64,000 bases of DNA from Nostoc sp. CENA543. Lineage in GTDB: Bacteria > Cyanobacteriota > Cyanobacteriia > Cyanobacteriales > Nostocaceae. The notes beneath the pieces were generated by a model that saw nothing but the letters and a program-made list of their open reading frames with translations, was not told where the DNA came from and made no database searches. Below, piece by piece: positions 57,041 through 64,000 of the stretch. Numbering within the stretch: position 1 is the first letter of the stretch; every line of letters starts with the position of its first letter. Position numbers and translations under genes: made by a program. Location: the NCBI RefSeq assembly GCF_002896875.1, contig NZ_CP023278.1:4286501-4350500 (forward strand), written 5' to 3'.

Positions 57041-58040
57041 CACCACTCTCAAACACTGTTTGACGTAGTTCGGGAAAGACTTTAGAGACTTTATTTAGGA
57101 GGTAATCGCCGTAAGTGCCGCGAAACTCATGGACACTAGCTTTATCCCAGCGATCGCTTTGATCATCATTTACTACTGCACCCTTGAGTTCAATGGGTTT
57201 GACTTCAACGTTAAAGTTAGGATCAAAGAAGAAAGGAAATGATAGGCGATTAGTTGTTGATAAGTTCTGAACGCGGTGGGGTGTTGAACGATATAGTCCT
57301 TGAGTCATACGATCAAGCATATCCCCAATGTTACATACGAATGAACCAGGTATAGGAGGTGCATCTATCCAACCAGACTTTGATTTGATTTGTAATCCAC
57401 CAATGTTATCTTGTTTGAGTATAGTTAATACTCCATAATCTGTATGCTCCCCAACTCCCCATGCGGATTGAGATGATGAATTAGGGGGATAATTAAAAAT
57501 CCGAAATAATATCAGGGGATCTTTGGTATAACGCTCTGTAAAGTATGACTTGTCTAAACCCAAACTCAGAGCAATACCAGCCATGAGGATATGTCCCAGT
57601 TGAGTCATTGATTCTATATACTCAAGTACCGTTTCCCTAAATTCGGGAATATTAGAGGGAAAGAGATTACGACCGTGCATTGGTATACCAGCTTTCACAA
57701 GTGGATTGTCTTCTTCTAGTTCTGCACCAAAGTAAATACCTTCTTTTAAATCTGGTTTACCTGATGTCAACTCATTACCAACGGGAAAATATCCTCGCCA
57801 TGCTCTACCACCAAAGGCCATACGCATTTTCAGCTTAGTTTCTTCATCCTGCGCGAAGAACTGTTGACTGAGATGTTCTAGCTTTTGTTGTAGTTGTTCA
57901 TCAACTCTATGTCCGACGATGTAGAAAAAACCGTAATTTTGGCACGCTTGTCTAATTTGTTTTGCCACTAAATCAGCAGAGTAATGGGTTGGTAAAATTA
58001 ACCCACTAATATCGATGATAGGAACTTGTGAAATTGTCAT
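57030..58040 (-). CDS. isopenicillin-N-synthase-like 2OG-Fe(II) oxygenase
   Basis: 336 residues. Iron ligands are in GVGEHTDYGVLTIL (His-x-Asp) and STPHRV (distal His), and NRLSFPFF carries the Arg/Ser for 2-oxoglutarate. The N-terminus VPIIDISGL is the DIOX_N start. Oxygenases of this type hydroxylate or desaturate small molecules. The last codons (ESGECC, stop) come from the adjoining repeat, so the C-terminal tail has been altered by repeat insertion. Confidence 0.9.
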   Translation of the reverse strand: MTISQVPIIDISGLILPTHYSADLVAKQIRQACQNYGFFYIVGHRVDEQLQQKLEHLSQQFFAQDEETKLKMRMAFGGRAWRGYFPVGNELTSGKPDLKEGIYFGAELEEDNPLVKAGIPMHGRNLFPSNIPEFRETVLEYIESMTQLGHILMAGIALSLGLDKSYFTERYTKDPLILFRIFNYPPNSSSQSAWGVGEHTDYGVLTILKQDNIGGLQIKSKSGWIDAPPIPGSFVCNIGDMLDRMTQGLYRSTPHRVQNLSTTNRLSFPFFFDPNFNVEVKPIELKGAVVNDDQSDRWDKASVHEFRGTYGDYLLNKVSKVFPELRQTVFESGECC

Positions 58041-58318
58041 GTTTAGTTTCTCTTAATTTGTCGTCATCTCATAAATATAATTATAATTTTGAGGATGGCG
58101 ATCGCTGATGTTTGTCAAGTATTAAGCTAAATTTGGTCTTTACATAAAATTGTGAACTTTATTTTAAACAAGGTAAATTAATAGACATACCGTATTAATA
58201 TCTAAATGGTTCTCCTGTGTTCTCACAAATAAAATATTTCACGGCATAAATAGTATTTATTGAGTAACACTAACTGAACAATAAAAATTTTCAATTCAAG
58301 AGTAAAGTTTTCCAAAAT

Positions 58319-59356
58319 ATGCAATATAATCAGTTAGGCAACAGTGACCTAAACGTTTCCGAAATTTGCCTTGGCACAATGACTTATGGGCGGCAAAATA
58401 CTCTAGAAGAAGCCCATCAACAGCTAGATTATGCAATTAATCAAGGAGTTAATTTCATAGATGCGGCTGAAATGTATCCCGTACCACCCAGTGGAGAAAC
58501 CTACGGCTTAACCGAAAGTTATATTGGGGAATGGTTAAAACATCAACAGCGAGATAAATTAATAGTTGCCACTAAAATTGCGGGGCCTGGTCGTGGGTTT
58601 AAATGGTTGCGTGGTGGTGCAGAAGGACTTGACCGAAACAATATCAAACAAGCAATAGATGATAGTCTTACAAGGTTACAAACAGACTATATTGATTTAT
58701 ATCAAATCCATTGGCCCGACCGCTATGTCCCTCGTTTTGGTCAAACCGTCTTTGACCCCACACAGGTCAAAACAACAGTTCCTATCACCGAACAACTGGA
58801 AGTTTTTGCTGATGTCATTAAAGCAGGTAAAATTCGCTATGTCGGACTAAGTAATGAAACCCCTTGGGGAGTTGTACAATTTAGTCAAGCAGCAAAAAAA
58901 TTAGGATTACCTAAAGTTGTTTCCATCCAAAACGCTTACAACTTACTCAACCGAGTTTTTGATGGCGCACTAGCAGAGGCAGTTTATTACGAAAACATTC
59001 CTTTACTAGCTTATAGCCCTTTAGGATTTGGTTATTTAACTGGTAAATACCTCAACGGTAAACCAGAGAAAACAAGAGTGACTTTGTTTGAAAACTTTGG
59101 TCAGCGTTATTTAAAACCCAATGTACAGGAAGCTGTAGCAGCTTATGTAGAAATAGCTAAACGTCATCAATTAAGTCCAGCACAATTAGCTATAGCCTTC
59201 GTGCGGAGTCGCTGGTTTGTTGCTAGTACAATTATTGGTGCTACCACACTAGAACAACTCAAAGAAAATATAGACAGCATTAATGTCGTTCTTGATAAAA
59301 ATATCTTGGCAGAAATAGACGCAGTGCATACTCGATATCCAAATCCTGCACCATAA
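58319..59356 (+). CDS. Tas-like NADP-dependent aldo/keto reductase
   Basis: 345 residues, TIM-barrel family. Starts MQYNQLGNSDLNVSEICLGTMTYG; the catalytic Asp/Tyr are in FIDAAEMYPVPPSGETYG, and the NADP segment is near GATTLEQLKENI. Length and sequence pattern resemble E. coli Tas. The natural carbonyl substrate is unknown. Lies between the oxygenase and arylsulfotransferase genes, possibly acting in the same pathway. Confidence 0.92.
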   Translation: MQYNQLGNSDLNVSEICLGTMTYGRQNTLEEAHQQLDYAINQGVNFIDAAEMYPVPPSGETYGLTESYIGEWLKHQQRDKLIVATKIAGPGRGFKWLRGGAEGLDRNNIKQAIDDSLTRLQTDYIDLYQIHWPDRYVPRFGQTVFDPTQVKTTVPITEQLEVFADVIKAGKIRYVGLSNETPWGVVQFSQAAKKLGLPKVVSIQNAYNLLNRVFDGALAEAVYYENIPLLAYSPLGFGYLTGKYLNGKPEKTRVTLFENFGQRYLKPNVQEAVAAYVEIAKRHQLSPAQLAIAFVRSRWFVASTIIGATTLEQLKENIDSINVVLDKNILAEIDAVHTRYPNPAP

Positions 59357-59501
59357 AAGTTCTGAGTGCTGGGTGCTGAGTTTTCAGTGAAGAGTTAGTT
59401 GAAAAGAAAAGTCGGTTGGGTTAAGTGTAGCTTAATCCAACAAAGTAATATCAATTTTAGGTTTAAAAACAGTTTTTAGTTCCCATATCAACTTATAAAC
59501 T

Positions 59502-60626
59502 ATGACGATCGCAACAGCATCAGTTGACCAAAATACTATTCGTCGCCGTGGTACTGGTTTAAGAGCATATAATCCTGACAAAGTGTTTAAAGGATTTACA
59601 CTTTTTACCCCACTTACAAGTAATGGAGAAGTCTATCTCCTGAATCTGGAAGGGGATATTGTACATCAATGGAATCTACCCTATCCACCAGGTTTGTATG
59701 GCTATCTCTTACCCAACGGCAACCTTTTTTATAATGGTAAAACACCAGAAATTCCGCCACGTTTTCCTTTGTGGGGTGCATTTAAAGGTGGCGTTGTTTT
59801 AGAGGTAGATCCCCAGGGAAAGATTATTTGGGAGTATAAGCATCCAGATCATCATCACGATGGACGCAGACTTCGCAACGGCAACACTATTTTATTAGCT
59901 ATTGAGAAGATACCTCAATCTTTGATTCCTCGCATCAAAGGTGGCGTACCTGGAACAGAAGCAGACGGTGATATCTATGCTGATGTGCTTTACGAAGTTA
60001 CACCTGGCGGTGAAATTGTCTGGACTTGGCACGCTTACGAACATTTAGATCCAGATATTTTTACTATTACACCCCAAGACCAAAGACACGAATGGACACA
60101 CGGTAATACTGTCGGTGAACTCGCTGACGGCAATATTATAGTCAGCTTCCGCAACATTTCTACTGTCGCAATTATCGATCGCAATACAGGAGAAATTATC
60201 TGGACGCTGGGAGATGATGTCCTAGCACAGCAGCACTTTCCTAACGAATTAGCTAACGGTAATATTCTGATTTTTGACAATGGCACACATCGTCGTCACA
60301 CTGCACTCAATTATTCTCGTGTGATAGAAGTTAACCGTCAAACTAAAGAGATAGTTTGGGAGTATGCTGATAACCCACCCCACAACTTCTTCAGTTCCTA
60401 TATATCCGGCGCACAACGTCTAGCGAATGGTAATACTTTAATTACAGAAGGTGCTTTCGGTCGGATATTTGAGGTGACAGTTAATGGTGAGATTGTCTGG
60501 GAATATGTCAATCCCCACTTTGCCGTGCGGAATATCCCTGGTGATAACTCAGCCGTAGCTCGTGGGGAACAAAATTCCGTCTTCCGTGCTTTTCGTTATG
60601 CGCCAGAAGAAGTTCCTTGGCTTTAG
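59502..60626 (+). CDS. arylsulfotransferase (ASST)-like beta-propeller protein
   Basis: 374 residues in propeller blades with repeated G-E/K-I-V/I-W-x-(W/Y)-x-(W/Y/H) units (GDIVHQWNLPYPPG, GKIIWEYKHPDHHHDG, GEIVWTWHAYEHLD, GEIIWTLGDD). The His-rich turns DHHHDGR and HRRHT are the catalytic-type positions of PQQ-independent arylsulfotransferase_2 proteins. No signal peptide is seen, which is odd since typical ASSTs are periplasmic. Function and donor are inferred. Confidence 0.8.
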   Translation: MTIATASVDQNTIRRRGTGLRAYNPDKVFKGFTLFTPLTSNGEVYLLNLEGDIVHQWNLPYPPGLYGYLLPNGNLFYNGKTPEIPPRFPLWGAFKGGVVLEVDPQGKIIWEYKHPDHHHDGRRLRNGNTILLAIEKIPQSLIPRIKGGVPGTEADGDIYADVLYEVTPGGEIVWTWHAYEHLDPDIFTITPQDQRHEWTHGNTVGELADGNIIVSFRNISTVAIIDRNTGEIIWTLGDDVLAQQHFPNELANGNILIFDNGTHRRHTALNYSRVIEVNRQTKEIVWEYADNPPHNFFSSYISGAQRLANGNTLITEGAFGRIFEVTVNGEIVWEYVNPHFAVRNIPGDNSAVARGEQNSVFRAFRYAPEEVPWL

Positions 60627-60640
60627 TTGGGGACTGGGGA

Positions 60641-60812
60641 CTGGGGATAAGGTAGACAAGGCAGAATTGATTTCTCAATTCAGCACTGGCTAAACGCCGC
60701 GCTACCGCTAACAGCACTTACCACTCAGCACTCATTACTCAGCACTCACCACTCAGCACCGGCTAAACGCCGCGCTACCGCTAACATTACTCAGCACTCA
60801 CCACTCAGCACT
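60641..60812. repeat. dispersed repeat B copies 2 and 3 with ACTCAGC-type heptamers
   Basis: The 78-base unit (60641-60718) and a further core (60762-60786), separated by CACTCAGCACTC/CATTACTCAGCA tandem heptamers. The unit matches 56963-57040. Confidence 0.85.
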
Positions 60813-60834
60813 ATTAATCAAGAGGAATATCAAT

Positions 60835-61500
60835 ATGTCCGACATTCAGATATATAGCGCAGTCGTTTGTCCTTATGCTCACCGTTCGCGCTTGGTATTG
60901 CAAGAAAAAGGTATCGACTTTGATTTAATTGAAATTAACTTGCAAAACAAACCAGAGGGATTTACAGATATTTCTCCCTATGGAAAAGTGCCGGCAATTG
61001 TACATGGTGAGCATAGAGTCTGGGAATCGGCGGTAATTAACGAATATCTTGATGAAGTATTTCCAAATCCGCCGCTTTTACCTAGTAGTGCTATTGCTAA
61101 AGCTCAGGCTCGTATCTGGATTGATTTTGCTAATACTCGATTTGTTCCGGCTTTTTCTACTCTCTTGCGTAGTCCAGAAGTTGCACAACAAGAAGCTGCT
61201 AAACAAGAACTATACAAACATCTGGAATTTATCGAACATGAAGGTTTAAGAAAGTTATCAGGAGATGGCCCTTACTGGTTTGGTGAATCTATTAGTCTGG
61301 TAGATTTCACCTTTTATCCCTGGTTTGAGCGTTGGCCTGCACTGAAGCATTATCGAGGTTTTGGTATACCAGAAGAATTTACTCGTTTGCGTCAGTGGAA
61401 AAAAGCTCTGAAACAACGTGATTCAGTCTTAGCGATCGCTAACAGTAAAGAGTTCTACATAGAACGATATGCTAGATTTGCTACTCCTGTAGCTGTGTAA
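60835..61500 (+). CDS. glutathione S-transferase
   Basis: 221 residues. The thioredoxin-like domain has VCPYAHRSRLVLQEKGIDFDLIEI, with CPYA in place of CPFC, followed by GKVPAIVHG and the ESAVINEYLDEVFP GSH-binding segment, then an all-helical C-domain. AGAGGA precedes the ATG. A second GST only 4 kb from the first supports a detoxification or organosulfur cluster. Confidence 0.92.
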   Translation: MSDIQIYSAVVCPYAHRSRLVLQEKGIDFDLIEINLQNKPEGFTDISPYGKVPAIVHGEHRVWESAVINEYLDEVFPNPPLLPSSAIAKAQARIWIDFANTRFVPAFSTLLRSPEVAQQEAAKQELYKHLEFIEHEGLRKLSGDGPYWFGESISLVDFTFYPWFERWPALKHYRGFGIPEEFTRLRQWKKALKQRDSVLAIANSKEFYIERYARFATPVAV

Positions 61501-61808
61501 TACAAGTTTTTCTGTTCAACAATAACAGGAATTAAATCTTGGGAATTGGGCAAACTATACCTCGTGTCGCAGATGCTCATAACTTTCACCATTTTTCCTC
61601 AATTCCCATTTCCTTATCCCCATTCACCACAAAGGAAAAATAATTACAAATTGCTTAATCTTGGCAATTTTTTACTATCTCAATAACGCCCATATGCTTC
61701 AGCCATAAGTTTTGCCACAGTAAACCTCTAATCGGTCATATAAGGTGGGTAAACCACCTTATTTTTTCTAATTAAACTTGATCCTCTTCAACAGCTTGGT
61801 AATGGCAA
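61501..61808. other. intergenic region, 308 bases
   Basis: A hairpin-forming pair GGTGGGTAAACCACC with a following T-rich stretch lies near 61744-61775, perhaps a terminator of the GST gene. Nothing else recognised. Confidence 0.5.
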
Positions 61809-62927
61809 ATGAATCAATTGATAAAAACTTTAAAACTTCAAATTAAATCATGGCAACGTCAACCTATTACTCGTCGTCATGCCTTATTTGCTTTTGGTTA
61901 TAGCTTAGTATTATCTACCACAATATTTAGTTGCAGTAGTCCACAAAATAATACTCAGCAGCAAGCAGATGTACCAAAATCAGATGTTGCGAATCAAACT
62001 AATACTAATAATATTAATAAAGTAGTCAGAATCGTCCGTTCTAAACAACTGACAGCATTAGCAGTTCTAGAACAAAAACGCATATTAGAACAAAGATTAG
62101 AACCTTTAGGCTACAAGGTGGAGTGGCCTGAGTTTGCTGCTGGCCCTCAGCAATTAGAAGCCTTAAATACAAACGCGCTGGATATTGCTTCAACAGCAGA
62201 ATCACCTCCTATTTTTGCCCAAGCCGCCGGGACACCTCTGGTTTATTTAGCGGCTAATTCTTCCGATGGGAAAGCAGTTTCACTTTTAGTTCCTGCTAAC
62301 TCGACTGCTAAAAGTGTGAAAGATTTAAAAGGAAAAAAAATTGCCTTCCAAAAAGCATCTATTGGTCATTATCTCTTAGTGAGAGCCGTAGAGAGAGAAG
62401 GGTTAAAACTCAGTGATATACAGTCCATTTTCTTACCACCTCCAGATGCGAATGTAGCATTTAGCCAGGGAAAAGTTGATGCTTGGTTTATTTGGGAACC
62501 ATTTGTGACTAGAAATGTTCAGCAGAAGGTAGGGAAAGTATTGACAGATGGTGGTAATGGTTTGCGAGATACTAATAACTTTTTCTCTACAACCCGTAAG
62601 TTTTATCAAGAAAATCCTGAAGTCATTAAGATTTTTCTAGAAGAACTGCAAAAAGCTCAGAATTGGTCTAAAAATAATCCTAAAGAACTAGCAACATTAC
62701 TTGCTCCAATTACTCAACTTGATGCACCTACACTAGAGATTATGCACAGTAAGTATGACTTTACACTCATACCAATTACTGAGCAGATTATTACTAAACA
62801 GCAAGAAGTGGCTGATAAGTGGTACACCTTGGGACTGATACCCAAAAAAGTCAATGTTAGAGATGGTTTTTTAACACCAGAACAATATACTGCAATTACT
62901 CCTCAAGAAGTTTTAGCTAAAAAATAA
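61809..62927 (+). CDS. sulfonate/nitrate/taurine-type ABC substrate-binding lipoprotein
   Basis: 372 residues. The N-terminus has a twin-arginine-like RRHALFAF, a hydrophobic core and a lipobox-like IFSCSS (Cys near residue 42). The mature protein follows SsuA/NMT1: GYKVEWPEFAAGPQQLEALNTNALDIA, LKGKKIAFQKASIGHYLLVRA and WFIWEPFV. It likely delivers sulfonates or a similar anion. Neither permease nor ATPase lies within the window; they may follow beyond 64 kb. Confidence 0.88.
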   Translation: MNQLIKTLKLQIKSWQRQPITRRHALFAFGYSLVLSTTIFSCSSPQNNTQQQADVPKSDVANQTNTNNINKVVRIVRSKQLTALAVLEQKRILEQRLEPLGYKVEWPEFAAGPQQLEALNTNALDIASTAESPPIFAQAAGTPLVYLAANSSDGKAVSLLVPANSTAKSVKDLKGKKIAFQKASIGHYLLVRAVEREGLKLSDIQSIFLPPPDANVAFSQGKVDAWFIWEPFVTRNVQQKVGKVLTDGGNGLRDTNNFFSTTRKFYQENPEVIKIFLEELQKAQNWSKNNPKELATLLAPITQLDAPTLEIMHSKYDFTLIPITEQIITKQQEVADKWYTLGLIPKKVNVRDGFLTPEQYTAITPQEVLAKK

Positions 62928-62987
62928 TATTGGGAGAATTTGCTGTTCACTTGATTCTGAATTGAGCTTTTAACCAAAAATATTTGA

Positions 62988-63024
62988 TAAAAAACCCTGG
63001 TTTATTCAACAAACTAGGGTTTTG
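62988..63024 (+). terminator. probable terminator of the sulfonate-binding gene
   Basis: AAAACCCT pairs with AGGGTTTT around a 17-base loop, 60 bases past the stop. Only short T tract follows. Confidence 0.65.
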
Positions 63025-63085
63025 CATTTATTTCTTGCTAAAATTAGATAATGTATAATTATATCCAGCTTATACATATAATATT

Positions 63086-63898
63086 ATGCAAAAAAATAAC
63101 ATTCCTAAAAATTTGCAAATCACGTCTTATTTATCTCCCAATTGGTTTGAATTTTATCAAGCGATCGCTACTTATTTAAGTCGTTGTTTACAAATAGATT
63201 TACACTTACAACAAAGTGAATATGACCCTTTAGTAGACCCCCTATTGTTGCAAGACCAAATAGACCTAGCTTTTATTTGTGGATTACCGCTAATTCGCTA
63301 CAGTCAAACAGTTCCCAATCAATGGCAAACTCTGGTTGCACCTGTAATGCAATCATCGAGATATCATAATCAGCCCATTTATTATGCAGATGTAATTGTC
63401 AATTCCCAGAGTGATATTCATAAGTTTACAGATTTAGCAGACAAAATATTTTGTTATAACGACTCTGGTTCTAATAGCGGTTACAATTTACTTTGTCAGA
63501 GATTAACTCAAGAAAAAAGTCCTCAAAATTTCTTTAGCAAAACTCTCCAATCAGGCTCACATCAGCACTCAATTCGCTGGGTAATTGAGGGATTAGCAGA
63601 TTGTGCTGCAATTGATAGTGTGGTACTCGAACAGGAATTAAAGGATTTTCCCGAACTATCACAGTATTTGCGTGTGGTGGAAGTGTTAGGGCCTTCACCG
63701 ATGCCACCATTAGCAGCAGCACAACATCTGGGTATATCTTTAACTCAACAAATACAGTTGGCATTACTCCAACCAGATGAGCAACTGCAAAAAGTAATGC
63801 AACAATTTGGAGTCAGACGTTTTGCACCAGTGCAATTAGAGGACTATGAAATATTAAATCAAATTTATCGCGATCGCTCTTTTCTCACTTTGTCCTAA
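63086..63898 (+). CDS. PhnD/phosphonate-type periplasmic-binding-like protein
   Basis: 270 residues matching the PBP-like fold of PhnD-type proteins: EYDPLVDPLLLQDQIDLAFICGLPLIRY, YYADVIVNSQSDIHKFTDLADKIFCYNDSGSNSGYN and CAAIDSVVLEQEL. No signal peptide or lipobox is visible, so it may be cytosolic (a sensor) or have an unrecognised export signal. The gene's partners probably lie downstream, outside the window. Confidence 0.85.
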   Translation: MQKNNIPKNLQITSYLSPNWFEFYQAIATYLSRCLQIDLHLQQSEYDPLVDPLLLQDQIDLAFICGLPLIRYSQTVPNQWQTLVAPVMQSSRYHNQPIYYADVIVNSQSDIHKFTDLADKIFCYNDSGSNSGYNLLCQRLTQEKSPQNFFSKTLQSGSHQHSIRWVIEGLADCAAIDSVVLEQELKDFPELSQYLRVVEVLGPSPMPPLAAAQHLGISLTQQIQLALLQPDEQLQKVMQQFGVRRFAPVQLEDYEILNQIYRDRSFLTLS

Positions 63899-63959
63899 AG
63901 AATAACGACAACCGTTAGAAACTATGTAAGTAGAATGGTGTAGATAATTCAAGGTTTGT

Positions 63960-64000
63960 AGTGTACCCCTGCGGGGAAGCAAGCTACGCGCAAGCGTCTC
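63960..64000. repeat. partial dispersed repeat at window end
   Basis: The last bases (CCCCTGCGGGGAAGCAAGC then TACGCGCAAGCGTCTC) are the start of a palindromic element common in Nostoc spacers. It is cut by the window edge. Confidence 0.6.

Overview
The window is chromosomal DNA of a filamentous, probably heterocyst-forming cyanobacterium of the Nostoc/Anabaena/Trichormus type. It carries psbA (photosystem II D1) and a high-light-inducible protein gene. The HIP1 octamer GCGATCGC occurs throughout, many spacers hold heptanucleotide tandem repeats (STRR), and most proteins are typical cyanobacterial families. The genus is inferred from style, not from a marker-gene comparison.

Layout. 0-3.4 kb: a K+ channel-like protein with two TrkA-N (RCK) domains, then psbA with promoter region and terminator. 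3.4-5.7 kb: three AT-rich genes of unknown function, possibly acquired. 5.9-13.7 kb: aroC, an Rpn-type nuclease, SemiSWEET, a B12-binding radical SAM protein, small proteins, a DUF6745-like protein and a convergent amidoligase. 14.1-17.7 kb: an Hli protein, two tandem paralogous membrane proteins, hrcA and a rhodanese. 17.9-34 kb: DUF3352, YebC, a sugar-type binding lipoprotein, polysaccharide deacetylase, a Ser/Thr kinase, MltA, a TauE/SafE-like exporter with a periplasmic partner, galE and an ABC exporter.

34.2-52.4 kb is the most remarkable region. It encodes a pseudokinase-TM-periplasmic-binding-protein fusion, a 48-residue protein, a gp19/Hcp-like tail tube protein, a 2533-residue repeat protein, a CIS-tube adaptor, a VgrG-like spike and a PAAR tip. 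After a MITE-like element come a dynamin-like GTPase, a second GTPase and a membrane-anchored WD40 protein. The window has no sheath, baseplate wedge, tape-measure or AAA+ ATPase gene. This is therefore a tube/spike cassette that either borrows the rest of a contractile injection system from elsewhere in the genome or works without it. The giant protein carries 65 near-identical 31-36-residue units and two multi-unit internal duplications (register shifts of 1419 and 1011 bp), so it is expanding by recombination.

52.4-64 kb: an alpha/beta-hydrolase without a recognisable nucleophile, an ATP-grasp protein, a methyltransferase, and a set of glutathione transferases, a 2OG-Fe(II) oxygenase, an aldo/keto reductase, an arylsulfotransferase-like protein and two substrate-binding proteins. 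Together these suggest organosulfur or xenobiotic metabolism. Part of the set is bracketed by copies of one intergenic repeat, one of which supplies the stop codon of the oxygenase gene.
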